DNA of 64,000 nucleotides from positions 352,154-416,153 of the forward strand of contig NZ_AUEA01000006.1 in NCBI RefSeq assembly GCF_000425745.1. Direction: 5' to 3'. This document shows, piece after piece, positions 1 through 9,608 of this stretch (within the stretch, counting starts at the first letter, position 1; the number at the start of each line of letters is the position of its first letter). The notes under the pieces are model-generated. The model made no database searches, was not told where the DNA came from, and was given only the letters and a program-made list of their open reading frames with translations. A program made the position numbers and the translations under genes. The DNA is from Pseudomonas cremoricolorata DSM 17059 = NBRC 16634. Lineage in GTDB: Bacteria; Pseudomonadota; Gammaproteobacteria; Pseudomonadales; Pseudomonadaceae.

Positions 1-997
1 CCTGATTGCTCAGGTACCACTCCACCGTTTTGCGAATCCCCGTTTCGAAGGTTTCCGCCGGCTTCCAGCCCAGCTCGCGCTCCAGCTTGCGCGCGTCGAT
101 GGCGTAACGACGATCGTGCCCCGGTCGATCGGTGACATAGGCGATCTGCTCGGCGTAGCGCATGCCGTCAGGACGCGGACGCAGCTCGTCGAGCAGCGCG
201 CAGACGCGGTGAACGATGTCCAGGTTGGGTTTCTCGTTCCAGCCACCGACGTTGTACACCTCGCCCACCTGCCCCGCTTCCAGCACACGACGAATCGCGC
301 TGCAGTGATCCTTGACGTACAACCAGTCACGAATCTGCTGGCCGTCGCCATACACCGGCAACGCCTTGCCCGCCAGCGCGTTGACGATCATCAGCGGAAT
401 AAGCTTCTCGGGGAAATGGAACGGCCCATAGTTGTTCGAGCAGTTGGTGGTGAGCACTGGCAAACCGTAGGTGTGGTGGTAGGAGCGCACCAGGTGATCA
501 CTGGCGGCCTTGCTCGCCGAATACGGGCTGTTGGGCTGGTAGGGGTGGGTCTCGGTGAATGCCGGTTCGTCGGCGGACAGCGAGCCATAGACTTCATCGG
601 TGGACACGTGCAGGAAGCGGAACGCGCCGCGCTGCTGCTCAGGCAAGGCACCCCAGTACGCACGCACCGCCTCGAGCAGGCGGAAGGTGCCGACGATGTT
701 GGTCTCGATGAAGTCTTCGGGGCCGTGGATCGAGCGGTCGACATGGGACTCGGCAGCGAAATTGACGATGGCGCGTGGCTGATGCTCGCGCAACAGACGC
801 TGCACCAAGTCGGTGTCACCGATATCGCCGTGGACGAAGATGTGCCGCTCATCGCCTTCCAGGCTGCTCAGCGTCTGCAGGTTGCCGGCATAGGTCAGCT
901 TGTCGAGATTGACGACGGGCTCGCTGGAGCCAGCGATCCAGTCGAGAACGAAGTTTGCGCCGATGAAGCCGGCGCCGCCGGTTACCAAGATGGTCAT
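1..997 (-). CDS. rfbB: dTDP-glucose 4,6-dehydratase (partial, 3' end cut by the window)
   Basis: Converts dTDP-glucose to dTDP-4-keto-6-deoxyglucose, the branch-point precursor for dTDP-rhamnose and dTDP-3-amino sugars. About 332 residues are visible. The N-terminus carries the Rossmann motif [11 protein letters not shown], then the dehydratase segment HVSTDEVYG (catalytic Asp-Glu) and [10 protein letters not shown] (catalytic Tyr-Lys). The frame is still open at base 1, so roughly the last 20-25 residues lie outside the window. The ATG at 997 follows an AGAGGA site. It lies about 109 bp after wbpM on the same strand, possibly starting an rmlBDA-type group beyond the window. Its product would feed both halves of the RmlC-FdtA fusion at 12456-13436. 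The symbol rmlB is equivalent. Confidence 0.95.
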   Translation of the reverse strand, partial: MTILVTGGAGFIGANFVLDWIAGSSEPVVNLDKLTYAGNLQTLSSLEGDERHIFVHGDIGDTDLVQRLLREHQPRAIVNFAAESHVDRSIHGPEDFIETNIVGTFRLLEAVRAYWGALPEQQRGAFRFLHVSTDEVYGSLSADEPAFTETHPYQPNSPYSASKAASDHLVRSYHHTYGLPVLTTNCSNNYGPFHFPEKLIPLMIVNALAGKALPVYGDGQQIRDWLYVKDHCSAIRRVLEAGQVGEVYNVGGWNEKPNLDIVHRVCALLDELRPRPDGMRYAEQIAYVTDRPGHDRRYAIDARKLERELGWKPAETFETGIRKTVEWYLSNQ

Positions 998-1106
998 TGT
1001 GATGAACGTCCTCTGTGCACGTGTTCACCCAGGGCAGGCATGCCCATGACGGGTGAGGCGCCGCGTGGTGGCGACGCTTTGAATAGTCGGGGGTCGAGCG
1101 GCTCGC

Positions 1107-3104
1107 TCATGGTTCGAGCCGGCGTTGCTGGTACAGCCAGTCGACGATATCGCCGCTCGGCGCATAGCCGCTTACGCTGTCGCGCAGCAACTGGCGAATG
1201 ATCTTGCAGTCGTCGGTCGCCACCGCAGCCAGCAGCAGATCGAGGCGTTGCTTGAGGGTTTCCCAGGGCAGGTGGTCTTCATTGGCACTCATGATCATCG
1301 GATGCCCCGTGGCAAGCACGTTCTCGCCGATCAGCAGTTCCTCGTAAAGTTTTTCACCCGGACGCAAGCCAGTGAACTCGATGGCGATGTCGCCCAGAGG
1401 GTTGCGCTCGGAGCGCAAGGTGAAGCCAGACAGGTGAATCATTTTCTCCGCCAGTTCGACAATCTTCACCGGCTCGCCCATGTCGAGCACGAAGACATCG
1501 CCACCCTGCCCCATGGACCCTGCCTGGATCACCAGTTGCGCGGCCTCGGGGATGGTCATGAAGTAGCGGGTGATCTTCGGGTGCGTGACCGTCAACGGGC
1601 CACCGGCCTTGATCTGCTTGTGAAACAGCGGAATCACTGAACCGGACGAGCCCAGCACGTTGCCGAAGCGGACCATGGTGAAACGCGTCTTGTTGACCTG
1701 GGATACATTGCCTTCTTCGCCGAACAACACCGGTGCCAGCTCACGACTGAGCGCCTGCAGGACCATTTCCGCCAGACGCTTGGTACTGCCCATGACATTG
1801 GTCGGGCGCACCGCCTTGTCGGTGGAGATCAGCACGAAGTTGGCGACGCCCGCCTTGAGCGCAGCCTGGGCGGTGTACAGCGTGCCCATGACATTGTTCA
1901 GAACGCCCTCACGCACGTTGTGCTCGACCATCGGCACATGTTTGTACGCCGCTGCGTGGTACACCGTATCGACCCGCCAGGCGCTCAGCACTTCCAGCAG
2001 CGTGACCGAGTCGCGTACCGAACCCAGCATCGGAATCACCTGTACGGCCAGACCCTCGCGTGCGACGCGCTGATCCAACTCGCTGCAGATGCTGTACAGG
2101 TTGAATTCGCAGTGCTCGAACAACAACAGCGTGCGCGGTGCCTGGCCGACGATCTGCCGACACAGCTCCGAGCCGATCGAGCCGCCGGCGCCCGTGACCA
2201 TCACCACCTGCCCGACGATGCAGCGTTCGAGCAGGTCATGCTGCGCAGGTACGGCATCACGCCCCAGCAGATCGCCGATATCGACTTCCTGAATGTCATC
2301 GACCTTGACCCGGCCGCTGGCAAGGTCCATGAATCCGGGGACACTGCGCACATGCAAAGGGAAAGCCTCGAGCAGGCCAAGGATTTCTCGCCGACGACTG
2401 CGGCTGGCCGACGGAATTGCCAAGAGGATCTCTTCGGCGCCAGTGGCATCGATCATGCGTTGCAGCTTGTCAGGTGCATAGACCTGCAGACCAGCAATGA
2501 CCCGGTCGCTGATGCTCGGATCATCGTCGATGAACGCCACCGGACGCATGTCCTTGCCCATGCGCAGCGCACCCACCAACTGGTTGCCCGCAGCCCCGGC
2601 ACCATAGATCGCGACCCGCGGCAGACCATCGTCGCGACTGGCAAACGGCACATGCTGCGCAGCCGCCGCGAACCAGTCACCGAGAAAGTACTGACGCATG
2701 GCCAGGCGCAGCCCACCGATCATGATCAGGCTGAGCCACCAGTAGTTGAAGGTGATCGAACGTGGGACGACAACTTGCCGATCACCCGCCAAATAGATGA
2801 TGAAACCCAATAGCAAGGCCGACATTGAAACCGACTTGATAATGGCGATCAGCGCGTCGTTACCGAAGTAGCGCATCACCGCTCGGTACAGCCCGAAGCG
2901 GATGAACAAGGGAATCGACACCAAAGGCGCGCAAATGAACAGCCAGGTGTGATCCAGGACAGGGTTGGCCAATTCGTCGATTCCCAGGCGTACGACGAAA
3001 GCCAGCCATAGTGCGATCCATACCAGCAGCACATCCGCCACTACCTGAATCGCCCGTTTCTGCCGACGAGGCAGCCCGAGAAGGAACACGCGCAGCTTTT
3101 CCAT
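1107..3104 (-). CDS. wbpM: WbpM-type UDP-GlcNAc 4,6-dehydratase, membrane-anchored
   Basis: Makes UDP-4-keto-6-deoxy-GlcNAc, the precursor of QuiNAc/FucNAc, at the inner membrane. The 665 residues are full length for the CapD/WbpM family. About four hydrophobic segments fill residues 15-140. A first nucleotide-binding motif (IYGAGAAGNQL, about residue 165) is followed by the catalytic SDR domain with VTGAGGSIGSELC near residue 300. The catalytic segment reads ISTDKAVRPTNVMGSTK, where Met replaces the usual SDR Tyr, as is characteristic of WbpM. An AGGGG site precedes the ATG by 5 bases. It starts 7 bp after the wbpL stop, as the late gene of the O-antigen operon. In P. aeruginosa wbpM also marks the cluster's distal end. 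Confidence 0.93.
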   Translation of the reverse strand: MEKLRVFLLGLPRRQKRAIQVVADVLLVWIALWLAFVVRLGIDELANPVLDHTWLFICAPLVSIPLFIRFGLYRAVMRYFGNDALIAIIKSVSMSALLLGFIIYLAGDRQVVVPRSITFNYWWLSLIMIGGLRLAMRQYFLGDWFAAAAQHVPFASRDDGLPRVAIYGAGAAGNQLVGALRMGKDMRPVAFIDDDPSISDRVIAGLQVYAPDKLQRMIDATGAEEILLAIPSASRSRRREILGLLEAFPLHVRSVPGFMDLASGRVKVDDIQEVDIGDLLGRDAVPAQHDLLERCIVGQVVMVTGAGGSIGSELCRQIVGQAPRTLLLFEHCEFNLYSICSELDQRVAREGLAVQVIPMLGSVRDSVTLLEVLSAWRVDTVYHAAAYKHVPMVEHNVREGVLNNVMGTLYTAQAALKAGVANFVLISTDKAVRPTNVMGSTKRLAEMVLQALSRELAPVLFGEEGNVSQVNKTRFTMVRFGNVLGSSGSVIPLFHKQIKAGGPLTVTHPKITRYFMTIPEAAQLVIQAGSMGQGGDVFVLDMGEPVKIVELAEKMIHLSGFTLRSERNPLGDIAIEFTGLRPGEKLYEELLIGENVLATGHPMIMSANEDHLPWETLKQRLDLLLAAVATDDCKIIRQLLRDSVSGYAPSGDIVDWLYQQRRLEP

Positions 3105-3111
3105 AAGACCC

Positions 3112-4143
3112 CTAAGTTCTCAAGTCGCTTGGTCGCTCGAGCGTTCCGGCGCCCCAGCGTGCTGCAAGCAGCACCAGCGGCACATAGGCGATCAGCACGC
3201 CCAATGCACCATCAAGCCCCAGCAGTGCCACACACAACGCAATGGGCAGAAGCCAGAAAAGGTTGAGCGCTCCAACCGCCAAGGTGACCGGCAAGTGCCG
3301 AGCGTAGTGCCGTGAGGCGAACTGATAGGCATGACTGCGATGCGCTTCGTAAACTTTGTCGCCGCGCAGCAACCGGCGCATCAGCGTGAGCGTGGCATCG
3401 ACGACGAACACGCCCAACATGATCAACCAGCACCAGAACAGGGCCGAGGACTGCCAAGCTGCTTGCAGTGAAAGGCCTGCCAATACGATGCCGAGAAAAC
3501 CGCTGCCTGCATCGCCCATGAAAATCTTCGCAGGTGGAAAGTTCCAGAAGAGGAATCCTGCTGCAGCGGCCGCCAGGATTAAAGGTAGCACCAGCAGCGA
3601 AGATAGCCCTGTGAGCCCTGCGAGCAGCGCCATGCTCAGGCAAACCGTGATGGCTTCAATACTGGCCAGGCCATCGATACCATCCATGAAGTTGTAGAGG
3701 TTGAGCATCCATACGCAGTAGAAAGCGGTCAGCACTGCGCCAATCCAATGCAAGTCGAGCTCATACCCCACTACCAGCAGCGGCGGCAGTCCCCCTAACC
3801 AGAGTAGCAGCCACAGGGCTGCTGCAAAGTGACCCAGCAGTCGCCAACGTGCAGCGATATGGCCGTGATCGTCCATGAAGCCGATGACAGCGATCAGGGC
3901 GCCGCTCCCCCCGATGCCTAGCAGGACGGCGCTATCGACGACAGCGAGCACGCCCAATACCGGCAGGCACGCCAAAAACGTCAAGACGATGCTGAGTCCA
4001 CCACCGCGCGGCGTCGGGACCACATGCGAACTGCGCGCATTCGGCACATCAATGATCTGCTTGTGCAGCGCATAGCGGCGCAATAACCCTGTCAGCAGAC
4101 AGGAGAGCGCAACGACTACCGGTAACAACCACCACCCAATCAT
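3112..4143 (-). CDS. wbpL: WbpL-like undecaprenyl-phosphate HexNAc-1-phosphate transferase
   Basis: Initiates O-antigen repeat synthesis by moving a sugar-1-phosphate (FucNAc/QuiNAc or GlcNAc) onto undecaprenyl phosphate in the inner membrane. The 343-residue polytopic protein carries the MraY/WecA signatures in order: FMDDHGH (about residue 90, Mg-binding Asp pair), NLYNFMDGIDGLA (about 150) and MGDAGSGFLG (about 210). A basic cytoplasmic loop with RSHAYQ (about 270) follows. The start overlaps the stop of the upstream reductase gene as ATGA, suggesting coupled translation. The neighbouring wbpM and reductase genes fit a FucNAc- or QuiNAc-type donor, but which sugar is used cannot be read from sequence. 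Confidence 0.9.
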   Translation of the reverse strand: MIGWWLLPVVVALSCLLTGLLRRYALHKQIIDVPNARSSHVVPTPRGGGLSIVLTFLACLPVLGVLAVVDSAVLLGIGGSGALIAVIGFMDDHGHIAARWRLLGHFAAALWLLLWLGGLPPLLVVGYELDLHWIGAVLTAFYCVWMLNLYNFMDGIDGLASIEAITVCLSMALLAGLTGLSSLLVLPLILAAAAAGFLFWNFPPAKIFMGDAGSGFLGIVLAGLSLQAAWQSSALFWCWLIMLGVFVVDATLTLMRRLLRGDKVYEAHRSHAYQFASRHYARHLPVTLAVGALNLFWLLPIALCVALLGLDGALGVLIAYVPLVLLAARWGAGTLERPSDLRT

Positions 4144-5105
4144 CTTTCACTGCCCTTGAGAAAATGCTGAGCTGTCGCCTGCAACGCCGCGTCGACGCTG
4201 ACAGGCGGGTTCCAATCGAGCAATTCGCGAGTTTCGCTTATGTCCACTTGCAACGATCCGCATAGGCGCTTGGCCAGAGCGCTCGCATTTCTGCCACGGG
4301 CGAGCGCATACATGAGCCCGGTGGGAAAAGGCAGCAACCGGGCAGGCTTGCCCAGAACCTTGCCCAGCCGCCGAAGGAGTTCGGTCGTCGAAAGGTCTTC
4401 CCCATCACTGACAAGCAAGACCCGATTGGCGGCGCGCGGATGAGCGATGCACGTCACCAGCAGGTCAGTGAGGTTGTCCAGCGCGACCAAGCTACGTTTG
4501 TTGTCAATGGCGCCGAACGGCAAGGGCACGCCCCTGCGCAACCACTTCATCATGGTCTGGAAGTTGGCTTTTACACCCGGCCCGTAGACCAGCACGGGCC
4601 TGACGACTACGCATTCCATGGATGTTTCCCGCGCCAATGCCAACAAGGCGACTTCCGCCTCGAGCTTGGAAACGCCATAGGGGTCGGTCGGGTGCGGTCG
4701 ATCGCTGGCACGATATGCGGCGCGATCGTCTGTACCTTCGCCATTGACCTTGATGGAGCTGACGAAGATGAACCGCCGCACACCAGCTGCTGCCGCAGCG
4801 CGAGCCAATTGCAGCGTGCCCTCGACGTTGATACGGCGATACTCAGCCAGCGGGTCACTGTCGGTTTCGCGCATCACGTGAACGCGCGAGGCCAGGTGGA
4901 TGACCGTATCGGCGGCTTGCAGAAGCGCTGCCGGACAGGCCGCCATATAGTCTTCCACTACCTCATAGCGGAGGTTTTCTCCTGGACATACCGGCCGTTT
5001 GCGGACCAGTCCGACGGCCGTATAGGACGTGTCGGCGCGCAACCGCTCCATCAAGGCGCTGCCAATGAATCCATTGGCCCCTGTAACCAGTACCACTGCA
5101 CTCAT
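4140..5105 (-). CDS. NAD-dependent epimerase/dehydratase, likely UDP-4-keto sugar reductase (WbpV/WbpK-like)
   Basis: An extended SDR of 321 residues with VTGANGFIGSAL at the N-terminus, a Ser in FVSSIKVNGEG and the YGVSK catalytic pair. Proteins of this type next to wbpM and wbpL reduce the WbpM product to UDP-QuiNAc or UDP-FucNAc; that role is inferred from context. The ATG at 5105 was chosen over an upstream in-frame start because AAAGGAG sits 7 bases before it and it forms an ATGA overlap with the preceding glycosyltransferase stop. Its own stop also overlaps the wbpL start by ATGA. The stereochemistry of the reduction, and so the final sugar, is unresolved. Confidence 0.82.
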   Translation of the reverse strand: MSAVVLVTGANGFIGSALMERLRADTSYTAVGLVRKRPVCPGENLRYEVVEDYMAACPAALLQAADTVIHLASRVHVMRETDSDPLAEYRRINVEGTLQLARAAAAAGVRRFIFVSSIKVNGEGTDDRAAYRASDRPHPTDPYGVSKLEAEVALLALARETSMECVVVRPVLVYGPGVKANFQTMMKWLRRGVPLPFGAIDNKRSLVALDNLTDLLVTCIAHPRAANRVLLVSDGEDLSTTELLRRLGKVLGKPARLLPFPTGLMYALARGRNASALAKRLCGSLQVDISETRELLDWNPPVSVDAALQATAQHFLKGSER

Positions 5106-6073
5106 GACTTGACTCCTTTCACCGCGAGGCCGATGCACAACAGAGCAAAGGCTGCCTTGTCACGCGGCCTGCGCCGGCATTGATTGCAACTGAGGGCTAG
5201 GCGTAGCAGGCCGACACGGTTGAAGGAGCGCCAGGAGCGCACGAAGGCATCGTCACCGCGCCCGGCCAAGTCGGCGATCAGTCGAGCCTGACCGAGCCAC
5301 CAACCGGCGAAGACTTTGCCGATTCGGCGTTGGAAAGCTTGCAAGCCTGTGTTGACGCCGACCTGATTGCTGGCGTGCTGGCGGTAGCGCATATGGATCT
5401 GTTGGTCGATGAACCACCGGTGGCCACTGGCTCTGGCGATGGCATAGCAGTACCAGTCATGCAGGGTGACCTGCTTGATCGACGCACACTGTCGGCCCAC
5501 GGTGTCGATCAGCTTACGTGCCAGCGTTTTGTTGAAAACGTACGTACAGCCTGGGCCAGCGGCTTCGAACAGATAGTCGTACGCGACCAGGGGCTGCGAT
5601 TTGCGTACAGTTTGCTCTCGACCATCGGGCCAGTAGGCCAGCACGTCCGCCGAATAGGCTGAATACACCCCTGCGGCCAACACTTGATGGGCGCGCTGGA
5701 GCTTGCCCGGCAGCCATTGGTCATCCTGATCGGAGAAAGCGATATAGTCGAAGCCGTCGGGGTCGCATTCGGCAAGCAGGCGGAAGAAATTGGCGGCCGC
5801 CCCCCCGAAACGCTGGCCGTGCGCCAGATGCGTCACCCGCGGCTCTTGCTCGGCCCATTGAGTCACTAACGATTCGGTGTCATCGTCGCTGGCATCTACG
5901 CTTACCAATACATGCACTGCTACACCGGTCTGGGCGAGGATCGAAGCTATCTGTTCGTCGAACCACTGCCGTCCGTTGAATGCCGCCAGCAACACCAGCA
6001 CCCGCGGAAGCGACTGACTGGCGACGGTTGGATCGCCGGAGTGATCGGCGGCTGCATTTGTCCACAGCGTCAT
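5102..6073 (-). CDS. GT2 family glycosyltransferase
   Basis: A 323-residue GT-A fold transferase, presumably adding one sugar of the O-unit on the cytoplasmic face of the inner membrane. After a polar N-terminus of about 20 residues comes the GT2 nucleotide-binding region (VLVLLAAFNGRQWFDEQIAS) with SVDASDDDT. The segment FSDQDDQWLPGK follows, with the metal-binding DQDD motif, resembling rhamnosyl- or related transferases. It overlaps the genes on both sides by ATGA (6073 and 5105). The C-terminal 80 residues are basic and may associate with the membrane. Donor and linkage are unknown. Confidence 0.85.
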   Translation of the reverse strand: MTLWTNAAADHSGDPTVASQSLPRVLVLLAAFNGRQWFDEQIASILAQTGVAVHVLVSVDASDDDTESLVTQWAEQEPRVTHLAHGQRFGGAAANFFRLLAECDPDGFDYIAFSDQDDQWLPGKLQRAHQVLAAGVYSAYSADVLAYWPDGREQTVRKSQPLVAYDYLFEAAGPGCTYVFNKTLARKLIDTVGRQCASIKQVTLHDWYCYAIARASGHRWFIDQQIHMRYRQHASNQVGVNTGLQAFQRRIGKVFAGWWLGQARLIADLAGRGDDAFVRSWRSFNRVGLLRLALSCNQCRRRPRDKAAFALLCIGLAVKGVKS

Positions 6074-6975
6074 CTGACACCACCCAACTTATTACTTAGA
6101 CCATGGCCGATGCCGCGCAACATCATGCGTAACGACTCGGCTCGCCGAGTGTCGATCAAAAGGTTCATGAAAAACCGCAGCATCAGTCCCTGACCCAAGC
6201 GAAGTTTCCAACGCCAAGGGGTGTGCGCCATCCTGATGACCGCCACGGTATTCCTGAAATAGAAATATCGACGCACCGGCGAATAGACGAAGAAGCTGAG
6301 CCCCAGGATCTTGACGGGAGGCGCTTCGGACAAGGCGTGCCCCATCTCTACGTCGGTGCATCCATACACAGTTTGCCCCGCGTTCATGACACGGAAGCAC
6401 CATTCGGTATCGGTGTAATCCACGAACAGGTCTTCGTTGTACGTGAAGCCTCGTCGCCACGCCGATACCGTCACCATCATGCCCGAGGTGATGAGGGTGT
6501 CGGCGGCGACCAATCCATCGCCGTCGCTCGACGCATAGACCGCGTTGATCTTGCCCCCCGCCGAACTGTAGAACGGAAAAGGCTTTTTTTCGGCCATACG
6601 ACGGTCATGAAACTGTGGTCCAACCGCCACGCAGCGTGAATCTTTTGCCTGCCCCCTTTTCAGGGCAGCGTGCAGCCGCTCGATCAAATCAGCACTGACC
6701 TGACTGTCTTGATCGAATGTGACCAGACACTCAACGCCCGAGGCTTGCGCAATCGCGAAACCACGATTCAGCGCAGCGCCGAGCCCCTGATTGCCCTGCA
6801 TGTCCAGGTAATGGATGTTGCTCCTGAGCAACGGATCGGCCATGAGAAAATCGCGCCCCCCGCCGTTATCCACCAGAATCAGCAGCTCAACCTGTGGTGA
6901 TAGCGCTTCCAACAACCCATCCAGCACTGCCATTTCCGGGTGGTAAGCGACCACCACGGCTCCAAGCCTACTCAT
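6070..6975 (-). CDS. GT2 family glycosyltransferase, rhamnosyltransferase-like
   Basis: A 301-residue GT-A transferase resembling WbbL/RfbN-type rhamnosyltransferases. It shows AVVVAYHPEMAVLDGLLEAL at the N-terminus, then LILVDNGGG, GNQGLGAALNRGF and the metal-binding VTFDQDSQVS. A later segment, FVDYTDTEWCFR, matches the acceptor-side region of this family. The ATG at 6975 is preceded by GGAAGGG and forms ATGA with the wzy stop, so the longer in-frame extension upstream is rejected. If the donor is dTDP-L-rhamnose, it agrees with rmlB and the RmlC domain in the same cluster. The substrate assignment is inference. Confidence 0.85.
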   Translation of the reverse strand: MSRLGAVVVAYHPEMAVLDGLLEALSPQVELLILVDNGGGRDFLMADPLLRSNIHYLDMQGNQGLGAALNRGFAIAQASGVECLVTFDQDSQVSADLIERLHAALKRGQAKDSRCVAVGPQFHDRRMAEKKPFPFYSSAGGKINAVYASSDGDGLVAADTLITSGMMVTVSAWRRGFTYNEDLFVDYTDTEWCFRVMNAGQTVYGCTDVEMGHALSEAPPVKILGLSFFVYSPVRRYFYFRNTVAVIRMAHTPWRWKLRLGQGLMLRFFMNLLIDTRRAESLRMMLRGIGHGLSNKLGGVR

Positions 6976-8147
6976 GCCGCAATCCCTTCCTGTTGAACCG
7001 TCAGGTGAGGCGCCACCTGGATGCGAGGTGTCAAAACGCTGCTCCAGAACCAGAGCACGACGATGAAACCGAATGAGTTGAAAAGCACCGGATTGCTCAA
7101 TGACATGATCAGGTAGATAAGCACCATGATCCGAGCGCTGGAATGTGACCAGTCGCCTAACCTGACATAGCGACTTGGGAATATGATGGCCACCAGTAGG
7201 ACAAAGGTCAGCGGCAGTCCGAAGAAGCGTAGACTGTCCATCCAGGTAATTTCGGTTTGTGCGACCCAACGGTTGTAACCGCTAGTGTAGAAATAGTTCC
7301 CCATGCCATTACCGGTAAGCAACGAACGCGCATCGATCTGTTCGTAGAACGAAAGCAGGTGGCCGAGCTTGATACCGTTGGATGTTTCAGTAGGGCTGAA
7401 TACGGCAGTATGGGTGACCAAATAGAACAAGATACCCATCGTCAACGGCACCGTCACAGCCAATGTCAGCAAACGCAAGCGCCAAGGGCTTCTGAAATAG
7501 AACAGGGCCACAATCATGAAGGCGCCCATAAGCATCAGCCCTCGCGACGCGGTGAAAAAGATGCACAGCAGAATGAGAGATGCCCATAAGCCATCACGCC
7601 ATTTCCCGTCGAGAAACGAGAGAAAAAAAAGCGCCAGGGGAATTAGCAGGAAAGGAGAAGCCCTATGATGCAACATGAACATTTGCAGGCTTCCAAATTG
7701 GCGAATGCCATAGAATCCTAGTTCATGCTGCATGTAGTAGTTGAGCAGGTACTGGCTGAGGTCGGCGGTGGGCATCAGCAGCAATGCGCAGGAAAACAGC
7801 GTCATGATCAACGCGAAAGAGCCACCCACTCCCTTCAGAATCGAAGTCATGTCGATAGCCTGATCGTCAATCAAAAAAATGAAAAACAAAGTGGTGGAAC
7901 CCAGCAGCATCTGCCGCGCCAAGGCAAGATCACTATGGCTGAACAGGGACAGCACGAAACCGTATAGGAAAACGGAAAAGATGATGAAGGGTGACAGCGT
8001 GCGCACGGGCGCACTCAACGCCGCATAGACGGACGCCAAGATCAACGGAACGAACAATAACTTGTTCAGCACGAAAACTGGCAGCAATATGCTGGTCAGG
8101 CAATAGCAGAAAATCAGCATGTAAACCAATTTGGCGTTACGCATCAC
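6972..8147 (-). CDS. wzy: O-antigen polymerase-like membrane protein (Wzy)
   Basis: A strongly hydrophobic protein of 391 residues with about 10-11 predicted membrane segments. A longer hydrophilic loop lies around residues 245-300 (from SPTETSNGIK to WVAQTEITWMD), the arrangement expected for Wzy, which joins flipped O-units in the periplasm. Wzy proteins share little sequence, so the call rests on topology and on position among wzx, wzz and glycosyltransferases. Two starts are adjacent, GTG at 8147 and ATG at 8144; GAGAG lies 6 or 9 bases upstream respectively. The region is more AT-rich than the flanking core genome, as is usual for serotype-specific genes. Confidence 0.78.
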   Translation of the reverse strand: MMRNAKLVYMLIFCYCLTSILLPVFVLNKLLFVPLILASVYAALSAPVRTLSPFIIFSVFLYGFVLSLFSHSDLALARQMLLGSTTLFFIFLIDDQAIDMTSILKGVGGSFALIMTLFSCALLLMPTADLSQYLLNYYMQHELGFYGIRQFGSLQMFMLHHRASPFLLIPLALFFLSFLDGKWRDGLWASLILLCIFFTASRGLMLMGAFMIVALFYFRSPWRLRLLTLAVTVPLTMGILFYLVTHTAVFSPTETSNGIKLGHLLSFYEQIDARSLLTGNGMGNYFYTSGYNRWVAQTEITWMDSLRFFGLPLTFVLLVAIIFPSRYVRLGDWSHSSARIMVLIYLIMSLSNPVLFNSFGFIVVLWFWSSVLTPRIQVAPHLTVQQEGIAA

Positions 8148-8156
8148 AATCGGCTC

Positions 8157-9608
8157 TCAATGACCTGTACTCCGTGAACGATGCCGTGTGCAGTACAAGC
8201 ACAGCTTGATGATCAACTTGCATTTCTTCATCACCCCGAGGCGCCTGAACACTGCCAGCGCCAGTCGCCTACGCAGTCTCATCAGTTGCCAAAACGTCCG
8301 TACGTCAACATCGGCATCACGCCCCCCTCGAGCAGACTGCATGAAACGAATGTCACCCGACCATGGGCAAAATTGGTCCATCAAATTAGGCGACACTATG
8401 CCGGCGTACAGGCACTCGATGTAACGCGCCTTGACGTGCGCGTAGCCGTTGACGAGGTTTACCTGTTCGGCAGTTTGCGGGGTTAGAACATAAGTCTTCA
8501 CCTGCTGTATGGCCGCATCAACATCGGCGGACTTCATATTTTCGGCAGGTGAATACCCTTGAAATGGCGATACCAGACCTATGCACTTCTGCCCGGAGAG
8601 CAGTTGTTCGGCATAGGCCGTACCCCCGGGGAACGGATGACTGTCAACATAGAAACTGGCGCATTTCACAAGCTGTTGGTATTGATCGAAGGGAACATGC
8701 CGCATCGTTTGGAAACGCCGTGGAAACTGTAATCGCAGCCCCCACCACCAAGGATTCAGTGACACATTGGGACCGATGACCAGGAACGTGGCATCTGGAA
8801 AATCCTGTAACAAGCGCCGAATCAGTGGGCGCATATCCTGATCGCCCCTGGGTTTGTATTTAATGTCCGCGCCCGCCGATAAAAAAATCAGCTTATCAGC
8901 TCCATGTTGGGCATCGTCCGTTCGTACGACTTTGCAGGAGGGTTGATTTACCGGAATTCCCAAGAAGGACTTGCGACCTGTAATGTCCTTGTGCTCATCG
9001 ACCCGCCGTCCATAACTGCTCAGTTCAAAGTAGACATCGGCTGCGGCGGAACCCAGACTGAAACAATGATCTGCATGGTTGACGAAATACACCTGGGTCG
9101 AGGATATTTGCTTGGCAAGCAGCGCCGAGACGACTGCGGTAATATCGTCGGGATGGATACTCAGCACGACCCGCTGGTAATTCGACATGGTATGAACCAT
9201 GTACCGAATCGATCGCAGATCGTCCACAGTTGATTCGACAACGTAGACCTCACTGAAATAGCGGCTCACCTTTTCGATCACCTGCGCATCCGCGGTCCGG
9301 GTGACAAGCAGATCAGGCGCAGTATCATGCATACTCGCCAGCTTTTCCATCAGGCGGGTGTGCCCCCCCGTCAGATACGCTTCGCTGATCACATGAAGTG
9401 TATCCCGGGTGGGCGAACAGACAGTCTCCTGTAGCATCAGGGATTGCCCAGCGCGTTCCGCCATTGCCCGTTCTAGCAATGGCGCGTCGTAGATGCCGAC
9501 ATTCATCGACCAACATAAATTGGCATAGCAACGCGAAAGGTTCAGTGCCGTATGTAAGCATGGCTCCTCAACGGCAGCGCTATGCAGCGCCTGCAATTCA
9601 CGCTTCAT
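8157..9608 (-). CDS. Putative GT-B-fold glycosyltransferase of the O-antigen cluster
   Basis: A 483-residue soluble protein not recognised as a named family member. The C-terminal half looks like a GT-B nucleotide-sugar domain. It contains IFLSAGADIKYKP, an ATFLVIGP strand, then HVPFDQYQQLVKCASFYVDS and PGGTAYAEQLLSG, the last resembling the donor-binding Gly-rich and Glu region of GT4-like enzymes. The N-terminal 200 residues would be the acceptor domain. The last 40 residues are rich in Arg, Lys and Cys and could bind the membrane. The ATG at 9608 overlaps the wzx stop as ATGA, which decides the start. A sugar-transfer role is inferred from fold and neighbours. Confidence 0.6.
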   Translation of the reverse strand: MKRELQALHSAAVEEPCLHTALNLSRCYANLCWSMNVGIYDAPLLERAMAERAGQSLMLQETVCSPTRDTLHVISEAYLTGGHTRLMEKLASMHDTAPDLLVTRTADAQVIEKVSRYFSEVYVVESTVDDLRSIRYMVHTMSNYQRVVLSIHPDDITAVVSALLAKQISSTQVYFVNHADHCFSLGSAAADVYFELSSYGRRVDEHKDITGRKSFLGIPVNQPSCKVVRTDDAQHGADKLIFLSAGADIKYKPRGDQDMRPLIRRLLQDFPDATFLVIGPNVSLNPWWWGLRLQFPRRFQTMRHVPFDQYQQLVKCASFYVDSHPFPGGTAYAEQLLSGQKCIGLVSPFQGYSPAENMKSADVDAAIQQVKTYVLTPQTAEQVNLVNGYAHVKARYIECLYAGIVSPNLMDQFCPWSGDIRFMQSARGGRDADVDVRTFWQLMRLRRRLALAVFRRLGVMKKCKLIIKLCLYCTRHRSRSTGH

